From Alloactinosynnema sp. L-07 (GTDB lineage Bacteria; Actinomycetota; Actinomycetes; Mycobacteriales; Pseudonocardiaceae), in assembly GCF_900070365.1 (NCBI RefSeq), contig NZ_LN850107.1:6820001-6884000 (forward strand): a stretch of 64,000 nucleotides of DNA, read 5' to 3'. The notes beneath the pieces are model-generated. The model had not been told where the DNA came from, ran no database searches, and saw only the letters and a list, made by a program, of their open reading frames with translations. Made by a program: the position numbers and the translations under genes. Of the stretch, positions 1 to 8,520 are shown in pieces (position 1 is the stretch's first letter; each line of letters begins with the position of its first letter).

Positions 1-2303
1 CCGAGCCCACGGTCTCCATCCCGCAGCCCCCTGGTCCGGGGCCGCAGTGGGACGGCCCAACCTCGATAGCCGGCCCTGACGCCACCCTGTCGCCGCTGTC
101 GCAGGACACGTCGAGTAGTACCCCGTCTTCCTCGCCGAACCACACCGCGAGCATCCCGACCCCGCAACCCGCAGGCACCCACCTCACCAGCGCCGCGCCG
201 ACCGCAGCCGCTCCGATCGGTAGTGCGGTGCCCGCCGCCGGCACCGCGCCGACTGGCTTCGCACCCACCGCCGGCGCCGCGCCGACCGCGGCCGTCGCGT
301 CTCCGGGAAGCGCTGTGCCGACCGCGTCCGCCGCTCCTGCCGGCGATGCCGTGTCCACCGGCTATGACGCGCTTGGCGCTGGCGTCACGTCTCCCGGAAA
401 CGCCGCGTCCGCCGCGTACGCCGCTCCCGCTGGCGATGGCGCTCCCGCTGGCGATGCCGTGCCTACCGGCTATGACGCGCTTGGCGCAGGCGTCGTGCCT
501 CCCCGAAACGCCGCGCCCGCCGCGCCCGCCGCTCCCACCGCGCACGCCGTGTCCACCGGCGATGGGGCGCACGCCGCTCCCGCCCGTGGTGCGGCGCCTG
601 CCGGCAGCGCGTCCGCTACCGCCGCCGTGCCCGGCGATGTTGTGGCCGCAGGCAGGGCGATGCCGACCACCGGGGCCGCGCCCGCCGCCGTGTTCGCAGG
701 CAATGCGATGCCCACTGGCGATGCGATGCCCACTGGCGATGCGGTGCCCACCGGCAGCGCGGTACTCACCGGCGCGGCCGCGCCCGCCGCCGACCCGGCG
801 CCCGCCGCCGGCGTTGTGCCCGCTCACCAGCGCGTCGGCCCGCGTCCGCTGGAGCGTCCGCCGGTCGACCCGTCCAACGCCGCCGTCTTCGGCAGGCCCG
901 TGGGCGTCGACGGCGCGTTCTCGCCCAAAGCCGCCGCCCCCGCCCCGCTCGGCGCCCTCAACTCCGTTCCGCCCACGCCCGAAGCCCTGGTCAGCGCGTT
1001 CGGCAGGCCCCTGGGCCAGCGCGACGTGATCCTCCAACGCCCGCCCGGCTCCTCCCGCTCCACGGCGAGCCAGGACGAGCCGCTCTGGGCCGAGGACAGC
1101 TTCGACCCCTGGCGCGACCCGGCGGCGGGCGCGGTCATCGGCCCGCCCGCACTCGACCGCGACGACGACTCCGACGCCAAACCCGCCCGGCGCGCACCGG
1201 GCGCTCTCCTCAGCGTCTCCGAGGTGCTGTTCGGCAGGCGGGTCAAGCCCGTCGCGCTCGGCGTCCTCGGTGTGGTCGCGCTGCTCATCGGCGCGGCGGG
1301 TGGACTGGTCGGCTGGTTTGTCGCCCGCGGCGGCGACGCGCTGACCAGCGACGTCACCCTCGCGCAGGCCGAAGCAGGCAAGGAACGGCCCGTGGGTTCG
1401 GTCTCCGACATCGCCGCCAGGGTGCGGCCCGCCGTGGTCTCCATCGAGGTCAAAATCGAACAGGGCGGCGGCACCGGCTCCGGCGTGCTGATCGACGGCG
1501 CGGGCTACATCGTCACCAACTGGCACGTCGTGACCCTCGAAGGCCGCGCCGACGAGAAAGCCAAGATCACCACCGTCTTCACCGACGGCACCAGGGCCGA
1601 GGCCAAGCTGGTCGGCACCGACCCGAAGACCGACCTCGCCGTGATCAAAGTCGATGTCAACAACCCGACGGTCCTGCAGTTCGGCAACTCCGACGAACTC
1701 AAGGTCGGCGACTCGGTCATCGCGGTCGGTTCCCCGCTCGGGCTCACCGACACCGTCACCGAGGGCATCGTCAGCGCGCTGCACCGGCCGGTGGTCGCGG
1801 GCGGCGACAACGGCCAGTCCCCGATCACCTACGACGCCATCCAGACCGACGCCTCGATCAACCAGGGCAACTCCGGCGGCCCCTTGGTCGACTCGACCGG
1901 CGCGCTCGTCGGCATCAACTCGGCGATCCGCAGCAGCGGCCAGGGCAACACCGGCAGCGTGGGCCTCGGCTTCGCCATCCCGTCGAACGACGCCAAACGC
2001 ATCGCCGAGGCCCTCATCCGCGACGGATCGGTCAAGCACGCCGACCTAGGTGCCAACGTCCGGTCGGTGTCGGCCGAGACCGCCGAGGGTGCGCAAGTCG
2101 TCAACGTCAACGAAGGCGGCGCCGCCGCCCGCGCCGGAATCGCCGAGGGTGACGTCATCCGCAAGGTCGGCGACCGCCACGTCCGCAACGCCGCCGAACT
2201 GACCGTGGCGGTGCGCACCCACCAGCCGGGGCAGACGGTTCCGGTGGTGTTGGCCCGGCAGGGGCAGGAGCTCACCATTCAGGTAACCCTCCAGTCAGAT
2301 TGA
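1..2303 (+). CDS. htrA: HtrA/DegP-type membrane serine protease with PDZ domain (5' truncated by window edge)
   Basis: The frame is open from the first bases of the window, so the start lies outside. About 400 codons of Pro/Ala/Gly-rich low-complexity sequence come first and contain short repeats of a PTGDA type (around 700-770). A single membrane segment follows (about 1250-1325). The extracytoplasmic trypsin-like domain has the full triad: His in NWHVV (1524), Asp in TDLAV (1632) and Ser in GNSGGPL (1872). A PDZ domain occupies about 2040-2300. The family degrades or refolds damaged envelope proteins. tatB follows 45 bases downstream. In mycobacteria htrA lies beside sigE and rseA, which would be expected left of the window (inference). 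Confidence 0.93.
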   Translation, partial: EPTVSIPQPPGPGPQWDGPTSIAGPDATLSPLSQDTSSSTPSSSPNHTASIPTPQPAGTHLTSAAPTAAAPIGSAVPAAGTAPTGFAPTAGAAPTAAVASPGSAVPTASAAPAGDAVSTGYDALGAGVTSPGNAASAAYAAPAGDGAPAGDAVPTGYDALGAGVVPPRNAAPAAPAAPTAHAVSTGDGAHAAPARGAAPAGSASATAAVPGDVVAAGRAMPTTGAAPAAVFAGNAMPTGDAMPTGDAVPTGSAVLTGAAAPAADPAPAAGVVPAHQRVGPRPLERPPVDPSNAAVFGRPVGVDGAFSPKAAAPAPLGALNSVPPTPEALVSAFGRPLGQRDVILQRPPGSSRSTASQDEPLWAEDSFDPWRDPAAGAVIGPPALDRDDDSDAKPARRAPGALLSVSEVLFGRRVKPVALGVLGVVALLIGAAGGLVGWFVARGGDALTSDVTLAQAEAGKERPVGSVSDIAARVRPAVVSIEVKIEQGGGTGSGVLIDGAGYIVTNWHVVTLEGRADEKAKITTVFTDGTRAEAKLVGTDPKTDLAVIKVDVNNPTVLQFGNSDELKVGDSVIAVGSPLGLTDTVTEGIVSALHRPVVAGGDNGQSPITYDAIQTDASINQGNSGGPLVDSTGALVGINSAIRSSGQGNTGSVGLGFAIPSNDAKRIAEALIRDGSVKHADLGANVRSVSAETAEGAQVVNVNEGGAAARAGIAEGDVIRKVGDRHVRNAAELTVAVRTHQPGQTVPVVLARQGQELTIQVTLQSD

Positions 2304-2348
2304 CCGGCTAACCTGGCATCGCAGCAGTTTGAATCGGAGGTAAGCAGG

Positions 2349-2732
2349 GTGTTCGAGAGCATTGGCTGGGCCGAGATCCTGGTACTCGGCGTCGCCGGCT
2401 TGTTCATCCTCGGCCCCGAACGCCTTCCCGACGCCGCCGCGTGGGTGGGCAAGACGATGCGCAAGGTCCGCGAATACGCCACCGGCGCCCGCGACCAGCT
2501 CAAGACCGAACTCGGCCCCGAGTACGACGACCTGCGCAAACCCCTGAACGACTTACGTCAACTGCGCAGCCTCGACCCCAAACAGATGGTCGCCAACCAC
2601 CTCTTCGGCGACGGCGAGAACGGCGTCAAGCCCAACGGCTACGCCCCCCAACCCGCGCTCCCCCCGGCGCCCGCCCCCGCCGATCCCCCCAAGCCCGCCG
2701 AGAAGCCCGCGTTCGATCCGGACGCGACCTGA
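2349..2732 (+). CDS. tatB: Sec-independent (twin-arginine) translocase subunit TatB
   Basis: This 127-residue protein has one N-terminal membrane helix, the Gly-Pro hinge motif (FILGPERLP) and an amphipathic helix, then an acidic and proline-rich tail. That is the TatB layout. With TatC it forms the receptor for folded twin-arginine precursors in the cytoplasmic membrane. The GTG start at 2349 follows GGAGG at 2336-2340. Its position directly after htrA matches the htrA-tatB order of mycobacteria and argues for TatB over TatA. Confidence 0.93.
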   Translation: MFESIGWAEILVLGVAGLFILGPERLPDAAAWVGKTMRKVREYATGARDQLKTELGPEYDDLRKPLNDLRQLRSLDPKQMVANHLFGDGENGVKPNGYAPQPALPPAPAPADPPKPAEKPAFDPDAT

Positions 2733-2870
2733 TCGCCGTTATCAAGCTGTTACCCGGAATGTGTCCTGATTTCATGATCAAACTGCTCCGTTGAATAAAA
2801 AGTGTCGCCCGGAAACGCCCGGCCTACGCACTCCGGCCAGCGCGTAGCCAAGGGAGACAGCGTTCAAGCC

Positions 2871-2943
2871 CGACATGGCAGCGTCTAGCCCGCGACATGG
2901 CAGCGTCTAGGCCGAGAACGCGGCGTCTAGCCCGAGAACGCGG
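2871..2943. repeat. Short tandem repeats around the 3' end of the ECF41 sigma gene
   Basis: Two copies of CGACATGGCAGCGTCTAG lie at 2871-2888 and 2893-2910 (22-bp period). Two copies of CCGAGAACGCGG follow at 2912-2923 and 2932-2943 (20-bp period). On the minus strand the second pair covers the last codons and stop of the sigma gene, so the stop region itself appears duplicated. The rest of the tatB-sigma interval (2733-2870) shows nothing else recognisable. Confidence 0.6.
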
Positions 2944-4087
2944 TCAGGTCCAGCAGCCCGAGGCGTTCGGGATCCGACAAGATGTCGATCTCCACGATCC
3001 GCGCGCCCACGACGGTGAACCCCATCACCGAGATCGGCTGACCGTCGCGCACGGTCACGGTGCCAAAGGCCCCGTTGACCATCGCCAGCCGCGCGAACGG
3101 CGCGTAGTGGGAGAACATGAGCGCGTTCCCCGCCACGTTCGCCGCGCCGGTGACGACCTTGGACGGCGCAAGCAGCCCACCGTCGACACGCAGGACGACG
3201 TCGGGATCGAGCACCGCGACGAGCGCGTCGAAGTCCCCGCCGCGGGACGCGGCCATGAATGCCTCCACCACCGCCCGCTGCCTGCCCAGGTCGGCCTCGG
3301 GCGCGGGTGTGCCCTGGACCCGCCGCCGGGCGCGGCTCGCGAGTTGGCGGGCCGCGGCGGGGGTGCGGCCGACGATGGGGGCGATCTCGTCGAAGGACAC
3401 CCCGAACATGTCGTGCAGCACGAAAGCCAGTCGCTCGGCTGGGCCCAGGGTCTCCAGGACGACGAGGAGCGCGAGTCCGACCGAGTCGGCCAGGACGGCT
3501 TGGTGCTCGGGGTCGATGGTGTCCACCTGGCCCACGATCGGCTCGGGCAGCGACGTGTCGAGAGGGGCCTCGCGGCGGGATTTGCGGGTGCGGAGCATGT
3601 CCAGGCACACGCGTCCGACGACGGTGGTCAGCCAGCCGCCGAGGTTGTCGACGGCGGTGGTGTCCGAGCGGTTCAGGCGCAGCCAGGCCTCCTGCACGGC
3701 ATCCTCGGCCTCGGTGAGGGAGCCCAGCATCCGATAGGCCACGGCGCGAAGGTGGCCGCGGTCGGCCTCGAAGCGGTCTGCCAGCAAGCGGCTCCGGTCG
3801 ACGTCGCTCAGATTGGCTGGCGGGCTTTCGTTGGCGTGGCTGGGGTTGGCAGGCAACCGGCTGGGGTCGGAGTCACGCGAGTTGGTCTGCTGGCGACTGG
3901 TGTCAGGAGCGGCAGGCGGGCTTTCGTTGGTGTGGCTGGGGTTCGCGGGTAACCGGCGGGGGTCGGCGTCACGCGCCGATGATCGGCTGGGGTCAACGTC
4001 GCCAGGGTCAGCAGGCAAGTCGGCCAGGACACCGCTGCCGTCGGGCAGCGGAGCGAAAAAGTCTGCCGGGAAATTCTTGTCGTCCAT
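2927..4087 (-). CDS. ECF41-group RNA polymerase sigma factor with fused SnoaL-like C-terminal domain and repeat-bearing N-terminal extension
   Basis: The product has 386 residues. Sigma region 2 (about 100-165, including LTEAEDAVQEAW) and region 4 (about 205-260) are followed by a SnoaL/NTF2-like domain (about 275-386). ECF41 hallmarks are visible: an LPEP motif in the linker, DGG near the start of the last domain and a DPERL variant of the C-terminal NPDKL motif. M. tuberculosis SigJ belongs to this group. The first 95 residues are extra for the family and hold two copies of a 32-codon repeat containing LPANPSH.NESPPA. The start has SD GGAGGA a few bases upstream. A perfect ECF41 promoter precedes it, so autoregulation is likely. 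Its usual partner, a carboxymuconolactone decarboxylase-family gene, is divergent. Confidence 0.92.
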   Translation of the reverse strand: MDDKNFPADFFAPLPDGSGVLADLPADPGDVDPSRSSARDADPRRLPANPSHTNESPPAAPDTSRQQTNSRDSDPSRLPANPSHANESPPANLSDVDRSRLLADRFEADRGHLRAVAYRMLGSLTEAEDAVQEAWLRLNRSDTTAVDNLGGWLTTVVGRVCLDMLRTRKSRREAPLDTSLPEPIVGQVDTIDPEHQAVLADSVGLALLVVLETLGPAERLAFVLHDMFGVSFDEIAPIVGRTPAAARQLASRARRRVQGTPAPEADLGRQRAVVEAFMAASRGGDFDALVAVLDPDVVLRVDGGLLAPSKVVTGAANVAGNALMFSHYAPFARLAMVNGAFGTVTVRDGQPISVMGFTVVGARIVEIDILSDPERLGLLDLTAFSG

Positions 4088-4088
4088 C

Positions 4089-4115
4089 GGTCACATTCCT
4101 CCGTCGAGATCCGTC
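4089..4115 (+). promoter_or_regulatory. ECF41-type promoter for the divergent carboxymuconolactone decarboxylase-family gene
   Basis: GGTCACA (4089-4095), then exactly 16 bases, then CGTC (4112-4115). This is one mismatch from the ECF41 consensus TGTCACA-N16-CGTC as I recall it. It points toward the ATG at 4163. The -35 element almost touches the sigma gene start codon. Confidence 0.75.
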
Positions 4116-4123
4116 AGCGCTTT

Positions 4124-4150
4124 GACGGACGGCGAAGAGCAATTGTGACA
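4124..4150 (-). promoter_or_regulatory. ECF41-type promoter for the sigma factor's own gene
   Basis: Read on the minus strand: TGTCACA (4150-4144), exactly 16 bases, then CGTC (4127-4124). This is a perfect match to the recalled ECF41 consensus. Transcription would start near 4117, about 30 bases before the ATG at 4087, which supports translation of the unusual N-terminal extension. Confidence 0.8.
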
Positions 4151-4162
4151 AGGGAGATCGAC

Positions 4163-4603
4163 ATGCAGGCACGGATGGCCAACCCGGCGATGATCGTTCC
4201 AGACGCGATGCAGGCGCTGCTGGGGTTGGGTAAGGCGATCAACAAGGGGGGCGTTCCCGCGCAGACCCTGCACCTGGTTTACCTGCGCGCCAGTCAGATC
4301 AACGGGTGCAGTGTGTGCGTCGACATGCACGCGCGGGATGCCAAGAAGGCCGGGGCGAGTGACGAACGCATCTGGGCGGTGGGCGCGTGGCGCGAGACGA
4401 CTCGGTTCACCGAAGCTGAGCGGGCCGCGTTGGCGCTCACCGACGCGACCACGAAGCTCACCGACGGGCCCGTTCCCGACGACATCTACGACGAGGCCGC
4501 CAGGCACTTCGATGAGCAGGCGCTGGCGACTCTGATCATGGGGATCGCGACGGTCAACCTGTGGAACCGGCTCAACGCGGCCAGCAGGCAGATCGTCGGC
4601 TGA
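4163..4603 (+). CDS. Carboxymuconolactone decarboxylase/AhpD-family protein
   Basis: The 146-residue protein has the AhpD-type redox motif C49-x2-C52-x3-H56 (CSVCVDMH). Family members are alkylhydroperoxidase-like thiol peroxidases or decarboxylases. ECF41 sigma factors are characteristically paired with such genes, so this is the probable regulon target. The ATG at 4163 was preferred over an in-frame GTG at 4145 because AAGGGAG at 4150-4156 is a good SD for 4163 and the GTG lies inside the opposing -35 element. It ends 3 bases from the convergent mrp stop. Confidence 0.88.
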   Translation: MQARMANPAMIVPDAMQALLGLGKAINKGGVPAQTLHLVYLRASQINGCSVCVDMHARDAKKAGASDERIWAVGAWRETTRFTEAERAALALTDATTKLTDGPVPDDIYDEAARHFDEQALATLIMGIATVNLWNRLNAASRQIVG

Positions 4604-4606
4604 CAC

Positions 4607-5752
4607 CTACCGGCCCGCGGGCGACACCGACAGCATCCGCCCGGACAGCCCGCGGGCCCGCATGGACAGCTTCCCGGCGATCTCGTTCAACACGCGCGCC
4701 GCGGGGGCGTCCGGTGTGGACTTGACCAGCGGTTGGCCCGCGTCGCCGCCTTCGCGCAGGCGCGGGTCGAGCGGGACCTGGCCGAGCAGGGGCACATCCG
4801 AGCCGACGGCGCGCGACAGGGAGTCGGCGACGGTCTGGCCGCCGCCGGAGCCGAAGACGTCCATCCGGGTGCCGTCCGCCATCTCCAGCCAGGACATGTT
4901 CTCGATCACGCCCGCCACCCGCTGCCGGGTCTGCAGGGCGATCGCGCCCGCGCGCTCGGCGACCTCGGCGGCGGCCATTTGCGGGGTCGTCACCACGAGG
5001 ATCTCGGCGTTGGGGATCAGCTGGGCCACCGAGATGGCGATGTCGCCGGTGCCGGGCGGCAGGTCGAGCAGCAGCACGTCCAGGTCGCCCCAGAACACGT
5101 CGGCGAGGAACTGCTGCAGGGCGCGGTGCAGCATCGGGCCGCGCCAGACGACCGGGGTGTTGCCCGGGGTGAACATGCCGATGGAGATGACCTTCACGCC
5201 GTTGGCCTCTGGCGGCAGGATCATCTTCTCGACCTTGGTCGGCTTCTCGTTGGTGCCGACCATGCGCGGGATCGAGTGGCCGTAGATGTCGGCGTCGACG
5301 ATGCCGACCTTCACCCCGCGCGCGGCCATCGCGACCGCCAGGTTCACCGTGACACTGGACTTGCCCACCCCGCCCTTGCCGGACGCGACGCAGTAGACCC
5401 TGGTCAGCGAGCCCGGTTCGGCGAACGGGATGCGCGGTTCCTCACTGTCGCCGCGCAGCGACTTGCGCAGGGCGGTGCGCTGCGCGTCGTTCATCACGTC
5501 GAGTTCGACGCGCACGTCGGTCACGCCGGGCAGCCCGATGACCGCGGCCGTCACGTCCCGGGTGATCTTGTCGCGCAGCGGGCAGCCCGCGACGGTCAGG
5601 AAGATCGCGACGTCCACGCGGCCGTCCTCGTGCACGGTCACGTCCTTGACCATGCCCAGGTCGGTGATCGGCTTGTGGATCTCCGGGTCCTCGACCTTGG
5701 CCAGGGCGGCGCGCACGGTGTCGACGGTGGGAAGAGTTGTCACATGCCCCAT
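4607..5752 (-). CDS. mrp: Mrp/NBP35-family iron-sulfur cluster carrier ATPase
   Basis: The protein has 381 residues. An N-terminal MIP18/DUF59 domain (about 8-90) is followed by a deviant-Walker P-loop ATPase. The Walker A GKGGVGKSS lies near 125-133, and DADIYGHS and a PPGTGD motif are present. It probably scaffolds or transfers Fe-S clusters in the cytoplasm. The C-terminal CxxC of many Mrp proteins is absent after NMSWLE, as I recall for other actinobacterial members. An alternative GTG start lies 3 codons downstream at 5743; neither start has a convincing SD. Confidence 0.92.
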   Translation of the reverse strand: MGHVTTLPTVDTVRAALAKVEDPEIHKPITDLGMVKDVTVHEDGRVDVAIFLTVAGCPLRDKITRDVTAAVIGLPGVTDVRVELDVMNDAQRTALRKSLRGDSEEPRIPFAEPGSLTRVYCVASGKGGVGKSSVTVNLAVAMAARGVKVGIVDADIYGHSIPRMVGTNEKPTKVEKMILPPEANGVKVISIGMFTPGNTPVVWRGPMLHRALQQFLADVFWGDLDVLLLDLPPGTGDIAISVAQLIPNAEILVVTTPQMAAAEVAERAGAIALQTRQRVAGVIENMSWLEMADGTRMDVFGSGGGQTVADSLSRAVGSDVPLLGQVPLDPRLREGGDAGQPLVKSTPDAPAARVLNEIAGKLSMRARGLSGRMLSVSPAGR

Positions 5753-5868
5753 GCTACGGGCGGGTAGCGGCGTGTCGACGTGCGGATGGCGGGCGCCACA
5801 GGCCAGCGCGCGGCGGGTAGAACGTGTTCCGTAACATTGTGAAGCCGCTTGGCTACCAGGAGGACCCC

Positions 5869-6321
5869 TTGACCGTGCCGGACCAGTCCGCCCGGCCCAC
5901 CCGTGAAGAGCTCCACGCTTGGCGCACCTTCCTGCGCGCCCACGCCCGCATCACCCGTGCGCTGGAGGCCGAGCTGGTCACCGAGCAGAAGTTGTCGCTC
6001 GGCGGCTACGACGTGCTGGTCCAGCTCGCGGAAGCGCCCGGCCGCAAACTGCGGATGGCCGAACTGGCCGACGCCGTGCTGCTGTCCCGGTCCGGGGTGA
6101 CCCGGCTGGTCGACCGGCTCGAACGCGTCGGCCTGGTCTCGCGCGAGCGGGTCGCGGGCGACGGGCGCGGTGTTGTGGCGACGCTCACCGAGGGCGGCCT
6201 GAACACGCTGCGCACCGCGTCGCGCACCCACCTCGACGGTGTCGTTCGCCACTTCGTCGCCCGCTTCGAACCCGACGAACTTCAGGACATGGGCGACCTC
6301 TGCGCGAAACTGGTCGACTAG
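5869..6321 (+). CDS. MarR-family transcriptional regulator
   Basis: This is a protein of about 150 residues with the MarR winged helix (LGGYDVLVQLAE, then MAELADAVLLSRSGVTRLVDRLE as recognition helix region, then RVAGDGR wing). Such regulators usually respond to phenolic or oxidative signals; the ligand cannot be seen. TTG at 5869 (or GTG at 5875) was chosen because AGGAGG at 5858-5863 precedes it. A GTG 15 codons upstream lacks an SD. It overlaps the convergent DUF1003 gene by 4 bases. Confidence 0.86.
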   Translation: MTVPDQSARPTREELHAWRTFLRAHARITRALEAELVTEQKLSLGGYDVLVQLAEAPGRKLRMAELADAVLLSRSGVTRLVDRLERVGLVSRERVAGDGRGVVATLTEGGLNTLRTASRTHLDGVVRHFVARFEPDELQDMGDLCAKLVD

Positions 6322-6854
6322 CCATCGTCCCAGCGCGGGTCGTCGACGATGGACTGGGCCGCCGTCGCCTTGGCCTTGGACTTCTTGGTGCCCTTGAGGT
6401 CGCCGCGCAGCTTGTCGAGTTCGCCGCGCAGGTAGTCGCGGGTGGCGACCTCGCCGATGGCCAGGCGCAGCGCGGCCAGTTCGCGGGCGAGGTACTCGGT
6501 GTCGGCCTTGGTCTGCGCGGCCCGCGCCCGGTCCTCCTCAAGCGACACCCGGTCGCGGTCGTCCTGCCGGTTCTGCGCGAGCAGGATCAGCGGCGCGGCG
6601 TACGCGGCCTGGGTCGAGAAGGCCAGGTTGAGCAGGATGAACGGGTACGGGTCCCATTGGTAGGACACGGCCACCAGGTTCAGCGTGATCCAGCCGATCA
6701 CCAGCATCGTCTGCCAGAACAGGAACTTCCCCGTGCCGAGGAACCTGGCCAGCCGCTCGGAGAACCGGCCGAACGCCTCGGGGTCGAACTCGAAGCGCAG
6801 CGTGCGCGGCCGCCGCGGCTGGTCGAGGCGACGGCGGAAAGTGGGCTCAGGCAT
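6318..6854 (-). CDS. DUF1003 membrane protein
   Basis: The 178-residue protein has two membrane segments (about 45-65 and 75-93) inside a DUF1003 core, including a conserved WDPYPFILLNLAFS-type stretch. A charged, probably coiled-coil C-terminal half follows and ends in a Lys-rich tail. Function is unknown; the family is often found beside magnesium transport genes. The start overlaps the end of the MgtE-like gene by 8 bases, so the two form one minus-strand operon. Confidence 0.88.
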   Translation of the reverse strand: MPEPTFRRRLDQPRRPRTLRFEFDPEAFGRFSERLARFLGTGKFLFWQTMLVIGWITLNLVAVSYQWDPYPFILLNLAFSTQAAYAAPLILLAQNRQDDRDRVSLEEDRARAAQTKADTEYLARELAALRLAIGEVATRDYLRGELDKLRGDLKGTKKSKAKATAAQSIVDDPRWDDG

Positions 6855-8109
6855 CGACGGGCTCCGCGCCCCGCTCGCGCCAGCCGTCGGGCAGCAGGTG
6901 GTCGAGCACGTCGTCGACGGTGACCGCGCCGAGCAGGTGGTCCTCGGCGTCCACGACCGGCGCGCACACCAGGTTGTAGGTGGCGAAGAACCGCGTGACC
7001 TCGACCAGTGAGTCGGTCGGCCGCAGGCTCGTCAGCTTCTTGTCGATGGCCCCCGCGACCAGGTCGAACGGCGGCTCGCGCAGCAGCCGCTGGATGTGCA
7101 CGCAGCCAAGGTAGCGGCCGGTCGGGGTGGCCGACGGCGGCCTGCACACGAACACCATGCTGGCCAGCGCCGGGGTGAGGTCGGGGTTGCGCACCCTGGC
7201 CAGCGCCTCGGCGATCGGCGCGTCCGGGGTGAGCACGATCGGCTCCGGGGTCATCAGGCCGCCCGCGGTGTCGAACGAGTACTCCAGCAGCCTGCGCACG
7301 GGTGCGGACTCCTCGGGCTCCATCAGTTCCAGGAAGCGGTTCTTGTCCGGTTCGGACAGCTCGGCCAGCAGGTCGGCGGCGTCGTCGGGGTCCATCGCCT
7401 CCAGGATGTCGGCGGCGCGTTCCTCGTCGAGGTGGGTCAGGATGTCCTTCTGGTCGTCCTCGGGCAGTTCCTCGATGACGTCGGCGAGCCGTTCGTCGTC
7501 GAGCGCGTCGGCCACCTCGTAGCGGCGCTTGGACGGCAGGTCCTGCAGCGCGGTCGCCACGTCGGCGGCGCGCATGGTGTCGAACACGGCGACGAGCTGG
7601 TGGGCGTCCTGCGGCTGCCCGCTGAGTTCGGTGACGCCGGGGGAGCGGATCTCCGACCACGGCAGCACCTGGATCGGCCCGCGCCGCCCCAGCCTGCCGG
7701 TGCGCTCGCGGATGGCGACCCGGCCCAGCACCCAGTCGCGGGTGCGGGTCGGCTCCATCGCGATGTCGACCACGACCGCGGTGGTCCCGGTCGCCACGAT
7801 GTCGACCCGGGCGTCGAGGAGCTGGCCGACGACGAGGACCTCGTTGGGTCGCTGGTGGAAGTGGCGCATGTTGACCGAGCCGGTCGCCAGGGTGATGGCG
7901 TTCGGGTCGATCGAGGTGACCCGCAGCATCGGTACGAAGATCCGCCTGCGGGTCGCCAGCTCCACCACCATGCCCAGCACCCTGGGCGGCTGCCCGTCGA
8001 CGCGCAGCCCGGCCACCAGGTCGCGGATCTTGCCGATGGACTCGCCGTCTGGGCCGAACACCGGCAGGCCAAGGAGCTGCGCGACGAAGATCTTGCTGAT
8101 GCCTGCCAC
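6847..8109 (-). CDS. Soluble MgtE N-terminal/CBS-domain protein with N-terminal PRC-barrel-like region
   Basis: The protein has 420 residues. A PRC-barrel-like region (about 1-170) is followed by the superhelical MgtE_N domain (about 180-290, with repeated LPEDDQ/LDEERAADILEAMDPDDAADLL helices) and two CBS motifs (about 295-410). The transmembrane channel of true MgtE is missing, so it is likely a Mg2+- or nucleotide-sensing regulator rather than a transporter. GTG start at 8109. It is co-transcribed with DUF1003. A similar gene (Rv1232c) sits in the matching mycobacterial region. Confidence 0.86.
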   Translation of the reverse strand: MAGISKIFVAQLLGLPVFGPDGESIGKIRDLVAGLRVDGQPPRVLGMVVELATRRRIFVPMLRVTSIDPNAITLATGSVNMRHFHQRPNEVLVVGQLLDARVDIVATGTTAVVVDIAMEPTRTRDWVLGRVAIRERTGRLGRRGPIQVLPWSEIRSPGVTELSGQPQDAHQLVAVFDTMRAADVATALQDLPSKRRYEVADALDDERLADVIEELPEDDQKDILTHLDEERAADILEAMDPDDAADLLAELSEPDKNRFLELMEPEESAPVRRLLEYSFDTAGGLMTPEPIVLTPDAPIAEALARVRNPDLTPALASMVFVCRPPSATPTGRYLGCVHIQRLLREPPFDLVAGAIDKKLTSLRPTDSLVEVTRFFATYNLVCAPVVDAEDHLLGAVTVDDVLDHLLPDGWRERGAEPVDA

Positions 8110-8138
8110 GCCGTCAGGCTATCCGCGAATCGCCCGCC

Positions 8139-8520
8139 TCACCGCTCAGCGCAGGGCGTCGCCGCGCTCGGTCCGTCGATAGAGGACCGACCGGCGGTGG
8201 CGGGTCTTGGCGACCAGACGCCCTCGGTGGCCATGAACCGCACCCGGTACGAGAGGTCCGCGTCGATCCGGTCGCGCAGACCGGGCCAGCCGTCCTCGAT
8301 CGCGTATGCCCAGAACCGCTCCAGGCCACGCGCGGCCCGCTTGCCGAACGTGCCCGCGTCGGCGGCGGCCAGCGCGTCGCGGGCGGTGACCCCGGCGTAG
8401 CCCAGCTGACGGGCGACCAGCTCCGGCGGCTCTCGACTGCGGGTGACGGCGACAGTCGAACACCGGCCACGTGGCGGCGTCGAAGGTGGCCACGATCACG
8501 GGTCCGAGGGGAGCGGCCAC
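8139..8520 (-). pseudogene. Decayed gene, possibly the 3' part of an ArsR-type regulator
   Basis: In the minus frame ending with TGA at 8139-8141, codons from about 8437 down read like a real protein: ELVARQLGYAGV, then AAADAGTFGK, FWAYAIEDGWPGL, and DADLSYRVRFMA. This resembles the C-terminal half of some actinobacterial ArsR regulators. Upstream the matching sequence continues only in other frames (around FDAATWPV), which implies frameshifts. A second, weaker copy of the FDAAT segment lies near 8730-8815. The rest of the 8110-8830 gap shows no intact gene. Assignment is tentative. Confidence 0.35.

Noticed and set aside
4145..4162. Upstream GTG start for the carboxymuconolactone decarboxylase-family gene
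   Set aside because: No SD, and it overlaps the -35 element of the opposing promoter; ATG 4163 has AAGGGAG.
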